The notes: generated from the letters alone by a model not told the origin. 64,000 nt of DNA from Thermoclostridium sp036562185 (GCA_036562185.1 DATCKN010000120.1:5304-69303), one strand, 5' to 3'; shown: positions 34,848 to 44,410, counted from the first letter of the stretch. Numbers and translations: made by a program.

Positions 34848-36260
34848 ATGGTGTTGGTGGTAAATAACATTTTTGCATCAGCAGGTGCCAGGAATGAAGT
34901 AAAATCAACCACTGAAAAAGCGACAGCCAAAGGTGACGATTTTTACAAATTTTTGAGCAGGAGTATGAAATCTCATGAACCGGTTAATGCAGCAAGGGAA
35001 AAACAGATGCCTGTAAGTTCGGCGGGAGACCGGCGCATAATGAAAAATGAACTAAACGGCAATAAAAATGGTATGGTTCTGAAAGGTGATTCTGAACAAG
35101 CTCAGGAAGTTTTAAATTCCGATTCGCTGGACCTTAAAAAGTCTGAAAACATTTTATATGTGATTGATGAAATAATGGCACTTCTTCAGAAATTGAACAT
35201 TTTCTTTGAGAAAATTGAATTACCTGATGAGAATGAAGCTAAAATTTCAATACCTGAAGAAATTAAGTCCATTGTTAATCAATCTGTAAGCATGCTGCTT
35301 GAAGTGGCAAATTGTCCTTATGAGGATGTCAGCAAGCTTACACAGGACATGGCCGGAAAAATGATGCAGATGCTTAATGACGAGTTGCAGCCGGCAGGTT
35401 CGGATATTGACATCACAGTCATAACCGATCATTTTAAGGAGCTTCTCAGCGACATGCTTTATGAAGCCGAAAATTTAAAAGCAGAAATTACCGTTGAAAA
35501 CATCTGGGAAAGCATTAATCCGGAGATTGGAAACGAAACCGAGCTTCCTGATGAAAGCGGCATTCCGCTTCAGCAGCAACAGGATGAAGTCCATGAACCC
35601 GAAAGCCAGGAAGGATTAAACAACAATAATGGGGTGAAGGACGATAATGAAGAGCAAAAGGCATCTGCCGATGATGTGGTTAATATAGCTGAAAAGAGGA
35701 ATTTCAACACTGTAAATGCAAGCATGAGAGAGGATATTAACCATGTTATCCGGAATGATAATGCCGAAAACACTCAGGTAAGTGAACCCGTACATTATGG
35801 ACCGGTAAGAACAAGCGTTATAAACAAGGCGGATATATTGCACCAGGTTGCAGAAAAGGTCAGGGTTTTCACTACTTCTGAACGCTCGGAAATGATTATC
35901 CAGCTAAAACCTGAAAGCCTCGGGAAAATTCAATTGCAGGTAATTCACGAGCGGGGCGAAGTTATTGCCAAATTCCTGGCAGAAAACGAACAGGTAAAGG
36001 CAATCCTTGAAAGCAATATGCAATATCTCAGGGATTCATTGGAAAAAAGCGGGGTTGACATTCAGAGCCTGTCAGTTTCTGTAGGGCAACATAATAATGA
36101 TGAAAGGGATAATTATAAGAGCTGGAATTCGCAACCAAACCTGCAGGGAATATACTATGAAGATCTGCCCGAGGTGTCTGAAGTAAGTAACACATATGAA
36201 TATACCGGTCTTGCAGGTGACTACGGGTATACGGGGTCTGAAATTAACCTCATTGCATAA
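34848..36260 (+). CDS. fliK: Flagellar hook-length control protein FliK
   Basis: A 470-residue protein with a low-complexity, Glu/Asn-rich first part and a conserved C-terminal Flg_hook domain: MIIQLKPESLGKIQLQVI, then VKAILESNMQYLRDSLEKSGVDI. FliK is exported as a molecular ruler and switches export specificity to late substrates. Several in-frame starts lie close together (GTG 34842, ATG 34848, GTG 34851 and later); GGAAGGAGGT at 34834-34843 fits 34848 or the next codons. Confidence 0.9.
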   Translation: MVLVVNNIFASAGARNEVKSTTEKATAKGDDFYKFLSRSMKSHEPVNAAREKQMPVSSAGDRRIMKNELNGNKNGMVLKGDSEQAQEVLNSDSLDLKKSENILYVIDEIMALLQKLNIFFEKIELPDENEAKISIPEEIKSIVNQSVSMLLEVANCPYEDVSKLTQDMAGKMMQMLNDELQPAGSDIDITVITDHFKELLSDMLYEAENLKAEITVENIWESINPEIGNETELPDESGIPLQQQQDEVHEPESQEGLNNNNGVKDDNEEQKASADDVVNIAEKRNFNTVNASMREDINHVIRNDNAENTQVSEPVHYGPVRTSVINKADILHQVAEKVRVFTTSERSEMIIQLKPESLGKIQLQVIHERGEVIAKFLAENEQVKAILESNMQYLRDSLEKSGVDIQSLSVSVGQHNNDERDNYKSWNSQPNLQGIYYEDLPEVSEVSNTYEYTGLAGDYGYTGSEINLIA

Positions 36261-36271
36261 GGAGGAATATT

Positions 36272-37246
36272 ATGTCCACAGTAAACCCGGCAGGACAGAA
36301 GACAATTGATGAACTTATAGATTACCAGAATTCCAAAAGTTCAACCCGGAATGTGTCAAATGATTTGGGTAAGGATGCTTTTCTGAAACTTCTTGTTGCT
36401 CAGCTCCAGTATCAAAATCCGTTGGAACCGATGGATGATACGGATTTTATAGCCCAGGTTGCCCAATTCAACGCCCTGGAACAGATGCAGAACTTGAACC
36501 AATCATTCTCATATTCCATGGGTTTTTCATTATTGGGTAAGTATGTTTCTGGTATTGTAAGCAATTCAGATACAGGGGAAGTTCGATATGTAGAAGGAGA
36601 AGTTTCATCCGTTCTCTCCAAGTCAGGAGAAATATATCTTCTGGTAGGCGATGTCGAAGTACCTTTGGATAATATAATGTATGTATCTGAAACACCAAGC
36701 GGCAACAATGAGGTGCAGCTCGAAAAATACAACAGCCTTATTGGTATGCTCAGTACTGTTAAAACAATTCTTAATGGCGGAAATGAGCCATATACAATGG
36801 AAGGTATTGTGGCAAAAATCGAGAAGGGTCAGGATGGTGCCTATGCAACTCTCGATGAGGTGATCCTTAGTGTTACCGACATTGATATAGGAGCTCACGA
36901 AAGTGTTGAAAAATACATTAAGGAAATGAAAGGCAAAAGCGTTACATTTACCGCAAAAGATATGCTGACCGGACAAAAGATAAAGCTTGAAGGTGTACTG
37001 AGAGACGGTGCGAAGTATGAAGATATGGAGTGCTATTATGTCATAATGGATAATATACAGGTTCCTGTAGATGACATTGTAGCCACTCAAAAAGTGGATC
37101 TTGTTTCAACCGAACAACAGCTTTTAAAGCAAATCCTTGAAACATTAAAGTCACTGGAATCAAAACTGGCAACTGAGACACCGGAACCCGGCGGAAACAA
37201 CGACGGAAAAGAAGTTCCTGAAGAAACAGGGGGTAACACTCCATGA
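36272..37246 (+). CDS. flgD: Flagellar hook assembly protein FlgD (hook cap)
   Basis: A 324-residue protein, longer than the ~140-230 residues of many FlgDs. The N-terminal motif LGKDAFLKLLVAQLQYQNPLEPMDDTDF is diagnostic; key parts are KDAFLKLLVAQLQ and NPLEP. After about residue 85 come two similar beta-rich segments (YVEGEVSSVLSKSGEIYLLV and MEGIVAKIEKGQDGAYATL) ending in a Pro/Gly/Glu-rich tail. The cap guides polymerisation of FlgE encoded downstream. Confidence 0.92.
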   Translation: MSTVNPAGQKTIDELIDYQNSKSSTRNVSNDLGKDAFLKLLVAQLQYQNPLEPMDDTDFIAQVAQFNALEQMQNLNQSFSYSMGFSLLGKYVSGIVSNSDTGEVRYVEGEVSSVLSKSGEIYLLVGDVEVPLDNIMYVSETPSGNNEVQLEKYNSLIGMLSTVKTILNGGNEPYTMEGIVAKIEKGQDGAYATLDEVILSVTDIDIGAHESVEKYIKEMKGKSVTFTAKDMLTGQKIKLEGVLRDGAKYEDMECYYVIMDNIQVPVDDIVATQKVDLVSTEQQLLKQILETLKSLESKLATETPEPGGNNDGKEVPEETGGNTP

Positions 37247-37623
37247 TTTATAACGGGCGGCCGATTCATGGTATACCAGCCTTAACATCCAGAAGTGAAA
37301 TTCAGAAAAGGCAGAACATTCAAAACACAGGAACTTTTAATGACCTTCTGAACGAACAGCTGAAAGGTGACATAAAAATTTCAAAACATGCGCAAATGCG
37401 TATGCAGATGAGAAATGTAAGCCTTACCGAAGCACAGAAGGAAAAGCTTATGAAAGCAGTGGACAAGGCAGATGCAAAAGGTGTTAAGGACACTTTGATT
37501 ATTATGGACAAAATGGCCTTTGTGGTAAATGTCAAAAACAGGACGGTAATAACCGCTTTAAACAGCAGTGAAATGAAGGAAAATGTATTCACAAACATTG
37601 ACGGAGCAGTTTTTACCGACTGA
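37243..37623 (+). CDS. Flagellar operon protein (TIGR02530 family)
   Basis: A 126-residue protein often found between flgD and flgE in Firmicutes. The conserved core is ISKHAQMRMQMRNVSLTEAQ followed by DTLIIMDKMAFVVNVKNRTVITAL. It overlaps the flgD stop by four bases. No membrane or signal segment is seen. Function is unknown; a hook-assembly role is inferred from position. Confidence 0.88.
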   Translation: MIYNGRPIHGIPALTSRSEIQKRQNIQNTGTFNDLLNEQLKGDIKISKHAQMRMQMRNVSLTEAQKEKLMKAVDKADAKGVKDTLIIMDKMAFVVNVKNRTVITALNSSEMKENVFTNIDGAVFTD

Positions 37624-37759
37624 AAAACATGTTTATAATTAACATTTAGTAACAAAAAAACCGATATATAGAATAAGGGTTTAAAAACAGCCGGACCCGC
37701 TCGGGAGGCTGACCGTTTTGGAATGATCGAAGAAACGGAAACCTTAGGAGGGGATTTAT

Positions 37760-39199
37760 ATGATGCGTTCAATGTTCTCAAGCGTTTCGGGCTTGAGGGC
37801 TCATCAAACAAAAATGGACGTAATAGGAAATAATATAGCCAACGTTAATACCGTTGGATTTAAAGCCAGTCGTGCCACTTTTGCTGAAATATTCGCTCAA
37901 ACTGTGTCCGGTGCGGCAGCTCCTGACGTGAACACAGGACGGGGAGGAACCAATCCCATGCAGATTGGTCTTGGAATGAATATAAACGCAATAGATACGC
38001 TTATGACGGGTGGCAGTCTGCAGAGTACGGATAATCCAACCGACCTGGCAATTGAGGGTGAAGGTTTCTTTATTGTCCGCAACGGAAATCAAGGTTCACA
38101 TATGTTCACCCGCGCAGGAAACTTCATTATTGACAGAGCAGGGAACCTTGTTACAGCCCAGGGCTTAAATGTACTGGGATGGCAGAAATATACAGTTGAT
38201 GATAACGGGAACGTGATATTTGATACAGAGGAAGAAGTAAAACCGCTGAACTTTTACGAAGATGAGTACAACCTGAACAAGCGCATATTGGCAGCCATGG
38301 CTACGACAAAAGCATCGCTGGCCGGAAACCTGAATGCTACTGAGAAAGCCGTTGGCTATAACAGCACAGGTAAGGCTATAGTAGATGGCAATAATGACGG
38401 AATTCCGGATTATGGTCAAGGTGATAAATCCGTTAACTATGATGCTCATTTCTCAACTCCTGTGACTGTATACGATGCTCTTGGCAACGAATATAAACTG
38501 AACATTAGTTTCTGGAAGGTAGAGGTAGGGACAAACGGTACTACCAATAAACCCGAAACCAGGTGGTATTACAGAGTTTCAGGAAATAAGAACGCAAATT
38601 TCAATAATGGTACCGACGCCACAGGCTCTGCAGCTTATGTAGGCGGTTATTTAAAGTTTGACAGTACAGGAAAAATTGTAACTGATGATGTAGATAACCC
38701 TATTACCAAGAAGATAATGGTTATACCTGATGCAAGCGTGGGAGCTGAACAGTTTGAAATTGAACTTAACTTTGAAAAACTCACAATGTATGCCAGCGAC
38801 AATTCGGTTAAGCCTACGCAGGTGGACGGTTATCCGACAGGAACACTGGAATCCTTCAGTATAGGTTCCGACGGAATAATTATGGGTGTATACAGCAATG
38901 GAAAGCAAAAACCTCTGGGGATGGTAGCACTTGCAGTTTTTGACAACCCCGCAGGTTTGCAGAAGCTTGGAAACAATTTGTTTATTACAACATCAAACTC
39001 AGGTGATTTCTCCAGGGGATTCAAGCCCGGTACCAATGGTGCGGGAAGCCTGAAGCCCGGAACTTTGGAAATGTCAAATGTGGATCTGGCCCAGCAGTTT
39101 ACAGAAATGATCATAACACAGCGTGGTTTCCAGGCAAACAGCAGGGTTATAACAGCTTCAGATGAAATACTCCAGGAACTGGCAAATATTAAGAGATAA
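37760..39199 (+). CDS. flgE: Flagellar hook protein FlgE
   Basis: A 479-residue hook subunit. The N-terminal rod/hook motif (FSSVSGLRAHQTKMDVIGNN then IANVNTVGFKAS) and C-terminal LEMSNVDLAQQFTEMIITQR and FQANSRVITASDEILQELANIKR define the family. The central, variable domains (about 130-380) form the outer hook surface. GGAGGGG precedes the start. A 14-bp perfect hairpin follows the gene. Confidence 0.96.
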   Translation: MMRSMFSSVSGLRAHQTKMDVIGNNIANVNTVGFKASRATFAEIFAQTVSGAAAPDVNTGRGGTNPMQIGLGMNINAIDTLMTGGSLQSTDNPTDLAIEGEGFFIVRNGNQGSHMFTRAGNFIIDRAGNLVTAQGLNVLGWQKYTVDDNGNVIFDTEEEVKPLNFYEDEYNLNKRILAAMATTKASLAGNLNATEKAVGYNSTGKAIVDGNNDGIPDYGQGDKSVNYDAHFSTPVTVYDALGNEYKLNISFWKVEVGTNGTTNKPETRWYYRVSGNKNANFNNGTDATGSAAYVGGYLKFDSTGKIVTDDVDNPITKKIMVIPDASVGAEQFEIELNFEKLTMYASDNSVKPTQVDGYPTGTLESFSIGSDGIIMGVYSNGKQKPLGMVALAVFDNPAGLQKLGNNLFITTSNSGDFSRGFKPGTNGAGSLKPGTLEMSNVDLAQQFTEMIITQRGFQANSRVITASDEILQELANIKR

Positions 39200-39210
39200 A
39201 TAAATATTAA

Positions 39211-39250
39211 GTGAAGGAAACCGGTTTAAATGAATTCCGGTTTCCTTCAC
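39211..39250 (+). other. Strong hairpin between flgE and flbD
   Basis: GTGAAGGAAACCGG (39211-39224) and CCGGTTTCCTTCAC (39237-39250) form a perfect 14-bp stem with a 12-base loop. No T-run follows, so a 3'-end stabiliser of the flgE message or a partial terminator is more likely than full termination. Confidence 0.7.
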
Positions 39251-39286
39251 AGCCCAATTGGTTTGACACAGGGCTGGTGATTATAT

Positions 39287-39481
39287 ATGATAGAAGTTAC
39301 ACGTCTGAATAATAAGTCATTCGTGATTAACTGTGAGTGGATTGAAACTGTTGAGGCAACACCGGATACAGTTATTACGCTTACCAACGGCAAGAAATTT
39401 GTTGTTGCTGAAAAGGTTGAAGAGGTTGTCGAAAAAGTGATAGAATATAAACGAAAAATTACTGTCTCTGATAATAAGTAA
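39287..39481 (+). CDS. flbD: Flagellar protein FlbD
   Basis: A 64-residue protein of the FlbD family (also called SwrD in Bacillus subtilis, where it increases motor power). The pattern MIEVTRLNNKSFVINCEWIE and TPDTVITLTNGKKFVVAE matches the family. It lies between flgE and fliL as usual. Confidence 0.9.
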   Translation: MIEVTRLNNKSFVINCEWIETVEATPDTVITLTNGKKFVVAEKVEEVVEKVIEYKRKITVSDNK

Positions 39482-39499
39482 TTTTAAGGGGTGTACTGA

Positions 39500-40015
39500 T
39501 TGGAAAAGAAGAGCATTAATATAGTCTTACTTTCAATTATTGCAGTGCTTTCCTTGGCGATAGCGGTACTTATAATATTTTTGTTTATCTCGTACCCAAG
39601 CCAGAAAAATGCACAAGCTGCAGTCGACGGCATAATCAGTGAGCGTGTTGTTCCTGATAGCGAATTGGCAGAGTATAAGCTGTTTAATGGTGAAGAAAAG
39701 ATATTTGCTTTAAAATATGAACCAGATCATCCTGATTCAATAGTATTGGTTTCTGTTTCAATAAAGTGTGATACAGGGGAAAAACGCAAAAATGAGGAAA
39801 CAATAAGTAACCTGATATCACTGTATACAAGTGATTTGGAGCAAGCCGTCGGTGATTATTTTGCAAATATGACTTATTCCGAAGCAAAGGATCTTGAAAC
39901 CCGCTACAAAGCAAGAGATGACCTTATGGAGATCTTTAACAGCATATTGAATGAAAACAAACAGATTAAGAAAAAAGTAATTTACAAAGTTACTTTGAAT
40001 ATGCTTCCGCAATAA
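39500..40015 (+). CDS. fliL: Flagellar basal body-associated protein FliL
   Basis: A 171-residue protein with a single N-terminal membrane helix (IVLLSIIAVLSLAIAVLIIFLF) and an extracytoplasmic domain that ends AREDLMEIFNSIL-like (here KARDDLMEIFNSILNENKQI), the FliL pattern. FliL surrounds or contacts the stator. TTG 39500 is the likely start with AAGGGG 8 bases upstream. Confidence 0.88.
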   Translation: MEKKSINIVLLSIIAVLSLAIAVLIIFLFISYPSQKNAQAAVDGIISERVVPDSELAEYKLFNGEEKIFALKYEPDHPDSIVLVSVSIKCDTGEKRKNEETISNLISLYTSDLEQAVGDYFANMTYSEAKDLETRYKARDDLMEIFNSILNENKQIKKKVIYKVTLNMLPQ

Positions 40016-40049
40016 AGACTTTAAGTGGTCGCAAAAAGGGGGTAGTATT

Positions 40050-41039
40050 TTGGGAGACATATTATCCCAAACCGAAATAGATGATTTATTAGCCCAATTA
40101 AATGCTGGAGAAATCAATGCCAGTGAACTTAAAAGCAACAAAATCGAAAAGAAGGTTAAAGTACATGACTTTAAGAGGCCAAGCAAGTTTGCAAAGGATC
40201 ATTTGCGTACATTGCAGATTATACAGGAAAACTATGCAAGGCTGATAACCAACTTCCTTTCAGGTTATTTAAGGACACTGGTTCAGATAGATGTAACATC
40301 TATGGAAGCCGTTCAGTTTTCGGAATTTACAAATTCCATAGCAAACCCGGCAGTATTGGCTATTATCAATTTCAATCCGCTACCAGGTAATGTTATTATG
40401 GATTTATCCCCTTCACTGGCTTATGCATTGATAGAAAGGATGCTTGGCGGCAAAGGGGGCGGCAAAATTGATAAAATTCGCAGTTTTACAGAGATAGAAA
40501 TTGCCATACTTATGCGGATACTGTCCCAGATGCTCACGTATATGCGTGAACCATGGGAAAATGTTGTGGAGGTAAAACCCACATTAAATACAATTGAAAC
40601 CAATGCACAGTTTGTTCAGATAATAAATCCTACTGAAATGGTTGCCCTGGCAACATTCCATGTAAAAGTCGGAGAAGTTGAGGGATTGATGAATCTTTGC
40701 CTGCCGCACATGGTTCTGGAACCAGTAATGGACAAGCTCAGTACAAAAATATGGTTTTCAATGATAGAAAAAGGAATCGATGAAGAAACCAAATCGTCAC
40801 TTGAGAAAAAAGTGGCAGAAACCGAAGTCCCGATAATCGCAGTACTTGGCAAAGCAACACTTACTGTGTCTGAGTTTTTGGAACTGCAGGCAGGTGATGT
40901 TTTACAGCTTGATACATCGGTTGACGGAGACGTTCAGGTTATGGTAGGCTCTTTACATAAATTTAATGGTAAACCCGGGGTCAAGAATAAAAAAGCTGCA
41001 ATCAAAGTAACCGAGGTTATCAGAAGGGAGGACGAATAA
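40050..41039 (+). CDS. fliM: Flagellar motor switch protein FliM
   Basis: A 329-residue C-ring protein. The CheY-P binding N-terminal motif is ILSQTEIDDLLAQL. The middle CheC-like domain includes DLSPSLAYALIERMLGGKGG, and the C-terminal SpoA/FliN domain includes LGKATLTVSEFLELQAGDVL. TTG 40050 is the likely start, with AAGGGGG upstream. It abuts fliY without a gap. Confidence 0.96.
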   Translation: MGDILSQTEIDDLLAQLNAGEINASELKSNKIEKKVKVHDFKRPSKFAKDHLRTLQIIQENYARLITNFLSGYLRTLVQIDVTSMEAVQFSEFTNSIANPAVLAIINFNPLPGNVIMDLSPSLAYALIERMLGGKGGGKIDKIRSFTEIEIAILMRILSQMLTYMREPWENVVEVKPTLNTIETNAQFVQIINPTEMVALATFHVKVGEVEGLMNLCLPHMVLEPVMDKLSTKIWFSMIEKGIDEETKSSLEKKVAETEVPIIAVLGKATLTVSEFLELQAGDVLQLDTSVDGDVQVMVGSLHKFNGKPGVKNKKAAIKVTEVIRREDE

Positions 41040-42224
41040 ATGGGAGATATGCTTTCCCAGGCCGAAATTGATGCATTACTAAACGGCACATTGAACACTG
41101 ATGATGATACAGATAATACTGATAATACTGAAAGCACAAGCAATACCGGCAGTGTAAGAGAGTTTGCTCTGACAAGTGAAGAAGCTGATGCTTTGGGTGA
41201 GATCGGAAACATTAGCATGGGTACCTCAGCTACAACGCTCTATATGTTGCTGGGACACAAGGTTACAATAACAACTCCCAAAGTATCGGTTAAGACTTGG
41301 GAAGAACTTTCAAAGCAATATCCCGAACCTTATGTTGCAGTTAAAATAAAATATACAGACGGAATTAGGGGAGATAATCTCCTGATTATAAGGGAACATG
41401 ATGTAAGAATTATAACCGATCTGATGATGGGTGGTAATGGTCAGGTGGATGATTCAGTGGAGATCTCGGAACTGCATCTGAGTGCTATAAGTGAAGCCAT
41501 GAATCAGATGATTGGGTCGGCTGCCACTTCATTGTCATCAATGTTCCGAAAAAGAGTGGAAATCTCACCTCCTGAATCAATGCTTGTTCACTTTGCAGAA
41601 GATATTGACAAGATACGGTTTAACAGGAAACAAGAGGTTGTTGTTATAGGATTCACGCTCAAAGTGGGGGATTTGATTGACAGTTCAATGATGCAGTTGC
41701 TTCCTACCGAGTTTGCACGTGAAATGGTTGTTAATCTGATTGATACTCAGATAGGTTCTGCTGAAGAAAAACCGGTGGTACGTGAACAGCATGTGGCTGA
41801 ACCTGCTGCTCATTACAGTGCTCCTGCCGGTAGCCAGCAACAGCGAAGTTATAGTCCGCCACAGCATGATTATTCGCCTTCGCCTGCAATGAGACAGCCT
41901 GCGTACCATGAACCGCCGGTTAATGTAAGGCCGGTTGAATTTCAATCTTTTGATTCAGGTGCACAGGTATTGGGGTCACAGAATATTAATCTGTTAATGG
42001 ATGTTCCGCTTCAAATTTCAGTTGAACTCGGCAGGACTACAAAGAAGATAAAAGAAATACTTGAATTTGGCCAGGGTTCAATTATAGAGCTGGAAAAACT
42101 GTCGGGTGAACCGGTGGATATACTGGTAAACGGCAAGAATATAGCAAAAGGCGAAGTAGTTGTTATTGACGAAAGTTTCGGCGTACGGATTACAGATATA
42201 ATTCATCCATCAAAAAGGCTTTGA
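41040..42224 (+). CDS. fliY: Flagellar motor switch phosphatase FliY
   Basis: A 394-residue protein with an N-terminal CheY-binding peptide (MLSQAEIDALLNG), two CheC-like phosphatase half-sites (EEADALGEIGNISMGTSATT and LHLSAISEAMNQMIGSAATS, each with the E-x2-N pattern), a Pro/Gln/Tyr-rich linker (about 245-295), and a C-terminal FliN/SpoA domain (LMDVPLQISVELGRTTKKI). It both forms the C ring and removes phosphate from CheY-P, replacing FliN and CheZ. AGGGAGG precedes the ATG. Confidence 0.94.
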   Translation: MGDMLSQAEIDALLNGTLNTDDDTDNTDNTESTSNTGSVREFALTSEEADALGEIGNISMGTSATTLYMLLGHKVTITTPKVSVKTWEELSKQYPEPYVAVKIKYTDGIRGDNLLIIREHDVRIITDLMMGGNGQVDDSVEISELHLSAISEAMNQMIGSAATSLSSMFRKRVEISPPESMLVHFAEDIDKIRFNRKQEVVVIGFTLKVGDLIDSSMMQLLPTEFAREMVVNLIDTQIGSAEEKPVVREQHVAEPAAHYSAPAGSQQQRSYSPPQHDYSPSPAMRQPAYHEPPVNVRPVEFQSFDSGAQVLGSQNINLLMDVPLQISVELGRTTKKIKEILEFGQGSIIELEKLSGEPVDILVNGKNIAKGEVVVIDESFGVRITDIIHPSKRL

Positions 42225-42315
42225 TCATATAAGTAATTTTTTATAAAATAATTGATGTTGTGATTTTCTATAAATTATTGACTGTTATATGTATTACAAG
42301 GAGAGGATTCTGGAT

Positions 42316-42675
42316 ATGGCGAACATACTTATCGTAGACGATGCGGCATTTATGAGAATGATGATTAAGGATATTCTTGCGAAAAATGGCTATACAGTGG
42401 TTGGTGAAGCCGAAAATGGTCTCAGGGCTGTAGAAAAATTTAAAGAGCTTAGACCTGACTTAGTCATAATGGATATTACAATGCCTGAAATGGATGGAAT
42501 TCAAGCAGTAAAGCAAATAAGGGCAATAAGTTCCGATGCAAAAATAATCATGTGCTCTGCAATGGGTCAACAAGCAATGGTTATAGAATCAATTCAGGCA
42601 GGTGCTCGTGATTTTATAGTAAAACCATTCCAGGCCGACAGGGTTCTGGAAGCGGTTAAAAAAGTGGTTGGATAG
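42316..42675 (+). CDS. cheY: Chemotaxis response regulator CheY
   Basis: A 119-residue single-domain receiver. Acid-pocket residues DD are in NILIVDDAAFM, the phospho-acceptor Asp in PDLVIMDITMPEMDG, the Thr/Ser position reads MCSAMGQ, and the Lys is in FIVKPFQ. It binds FliM and FliY encoded just upstream. GAGAGGA lies 8 bases before ATG 42316; a longer in-frame start at 42289 lacks conservation. Confidence 0.95.
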   Translation: MANILIVDDAAFMRMMIKDILAKNGYTVVGEAENGLRAVEKFKELRPDLVIMDITMPEMDGIQAVKQIRAISSDAKIIMCSAMGQQAMVIESIQAGARDFIVKPFQADRVLEAVKKVVG

Positions 42676-42679
42676 GAGA

Positions 42680-43219
42680 ATGACGGGTTTGTCGTATTGG
42701 CCTATGGTCATATTATCGTCAGCAGGTTTATTGGAAAATCCGGGTAGTCCAAGCCCGGTTCTTGAATTACTGGGTATTTTCCTTATCTTTTGCTGCGTAC
42801 TTTATCTTGCTTATATTGCTTCGCGCTTTGTAGGTAAAAAGTTTTCAGCTGCCAATAACTCCAGGCATATAAAGGTTGTTGAACGTGTAAGCCTTGGTCT
42901 GGACAAGCAACTGATCCTTATAAGGATTGGCTCGGATCACTATTTGTTTATGGCCGGGAAAAAGGATTTTCAAATGGTGGCAAAAGTGGACATTGATAAG
43001 GAAGATACCGGAGAGCAAACAGTGGAAAATAAACCCGGTGAGCCGGTTTTTAATTTTTCAGAAATTTTTGAAAAATACACTAGCAAAAGCAGGAAAAAAA
43101 TACAGATGAAAAGAAAACACAGTGATGATACGGAGCCTTCAATAAAAAATGAAGTACTTAAGGAAAACGTTAACAGATTGAAGAACATGCAGGAAAAAAG
43201 CTACGACAAGGAAGAATAA
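42680..43219 (+). CDS. fliO: Flagellar biosynthetic protein FliO
   Basis: A 179-residue protein with one membrane helix (VLELLGIFLIFCCVLYLAYIA) followed by the FliO core (RHIKVVERVSLGLDKQLILIRIGSDHYLFMAG) and a basic C-terminal tail. FliO is a chaperone for assembly of the FliP export gate, encoded next. The start is uncertain: AGGAG (42674-42678) overlaps the cheY stop and fits TTG 42689 or ATG 42680. Confidence 0.82.
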   Translation: MTGLSYWPMVILSSAGLLENPGSPSPVLELLGIFLIFCCVLYLAYIASRFVGKKFSAANNSRHIKVVERVSLGLDKQLILIRIGSDHYLFMAGKKDFQMVAKVDIDKEDTGEQTVENKPGEPVFNFSEIFEKYTSKSRKKIQMKRKHSDDTEPSIKNEVLKENVNRLKNMQEKSYDKEE

Positions 43220-43224
43220 AGAAT

Positions 43225-44001
43225 ATGTTTAGAAACAAGAACAAGGCAATCTTCTCAATATTGGTGATAATTCTGCTTCTGACAGTAGCTTTTGATAATA
43301 ATTCATATGCGCAGGGTATTACTATATCAAACGAAGGTATTACGATAAATGCTTCCGATAATCCGGAAGATGTTACAAACAGTATAAGGCTGCTGCTTTA
43401 TTTAACAGTCCTTTCTATACTTCCGTCAATCATTATAATGATGACATCCTTTACAAGGATTATCGTTGTACTTTCATTTTTAAGAAATGCCATGGGAACA
43501 CAGCAGATGCCGCCAAACCAGGTTCTTATCGGTTTGGCTTTGTTCCTTACATTTTTTATAATGTCACCGGTATTGAGTGATCTTAATGAACAGGCATTAA
43601 AACCGTTTTCTGAAAATGAAATCACACTGGAACAGGCAATTGACAATGCATCGGATATTATGAAAGATTTTATGCTGAACAAGGCGAAAGTCCGTGAGAA
43701 GGATTTGGCTTTGTTTGCTAATATTGCTGGAATTGAAGAACCCGAAAATCTAAGTGATTTGCCGATGAAAGTAATAATCCCCGCATTTATGATCAGTGAG
43801 CTGACAATAGCATTTAAAATAGGGTTTATGCTGTACATACCTTTTCTGGTAATAGATATGGTGGTTGCCAGCACTCTGATGTCAATGGGTATGATGATGT
43901 TACCGCCAGTGATGATTTCCATGCCTTTTAAAATATTGCTGTTTTTATTGGTGGATGGTTGGAATCTGGTAATAGGAACAATTGTAAGATCATTCGGCTA
44001 G
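43225..44001 (+). CDS. fliP: Flagellar biosynthetic protein FliP
   Basis: A 258-residue export-gate membrane protein. It has a cleavable signal (AIFSILVIILLLTVAFDNNSYA) and four membrane segments. Hallmarks are MMTSFTRIIVVLSFLRNAMGTQQMPPNQVLIGLALFLTFF in broken form: SFTRIIVVLSFLRNA, QMPPNQVLIGLALF, and late FKIGFMLYIPFLVIDMVVAS and MLPPVMISMPFKI. Confidence 0.96.
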   Translation: MFRNKNKAIFSILVIILLLTVAFDNNSYAQGITISNEGITINASDNPEDVTNSIRLLLYLTVLSILPSIIIMMTSFTRIIVVLSFLRNAMGTQQMPPNQVLIGLALFLTFFIMSPVLSDLNEQALKPFSENEITLEQAIDNASDIMKDFMLNKAKVREKDLALFANIAGIEEPENLSDLPMKVIIPAFMISELTIAFKIGFMLYIPFLVIDMVVASTLMSMGMMMLPPVMISMPFKILLFLLVDGWNLVIGTIVRSFG

Positions 44002-44025
44002 CGGAGCAGATGAACGGAAGAAGCA

Positions 44026-44066
44026 AAGGAAGCGGGGAAGCACGGAGACGGTTCTTCTGCTTCCTT
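44026..44066 (+). other. Hairpin between fliP and fliQ
   Basis: AAGGAAGC (44026-44033) pairs with GCTTCCTT (44059-44066), with further G-T pairing inside. It fills most of the 88-base gap, the largest in this part of the operon. TTGTTTC follows, so partial termination is possible. Confidence 0.45.
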
Positions 44067-44089
44067 GTTTCATAAGAAGGAGGTTAGAT

Positions 44090-44359
44090 ATGGAACAGCT
44101 GGTGTTGGATGTTGCAAGAGACGCGGTGCTGGTAATAATAAAATTATCTGCGCCACTTTTGGGAGTTGCATTAATCGTTGGATTGGCAATAAGTATTTTT
44201 CAGGCCACAACCCAAATTCAGGAACAGACCCTTTCATTTGTTCCGAAAATAATAGCTGTTTTCCTTTCGTTATTCATATTCGGATCATGGCTTATGACTA
44301 CTTTAAAGGAATTCACATTAAGACTTTACGAAAATATCCTTAAGTTTATTTATTATTAA
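44090..44359 (+). CDS. fliQ: Flagellar biosynthetic protein FliQ
   Basis: An 89-residue protein with two membrane helices (IIKLSAPLLGVALIVGLAIS and IIAVFLSLFIFGSWLMTTL) joined by a conserved loop (IFQATTQIQEQTLSFVPK), the FliQ signature. Part of the export gate. AGAAGGAGG precedes the ATG. Confidence 0.95.
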   Translation: MEQLVLDVARDAVLVIIKLSAPLLGVALIVGLAISIFQATTQIQEQTLSFVPKIIAVFLSLFIFGSWLMTTLKEFTLRLYENILKFIYY

Positions 44360-44410
44360 TTCCGATGAGAAAAGTTCTAAACATGGGAAGTGGTTAAACA
44401 GGAGAACAGT

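Noticed and set aside
43398..43922. 174-codon minus-strand frame
   Set aside because: It is a shadow of fliP; hydrophobic codons of fliP read as Ile/Ser-rich antisense.
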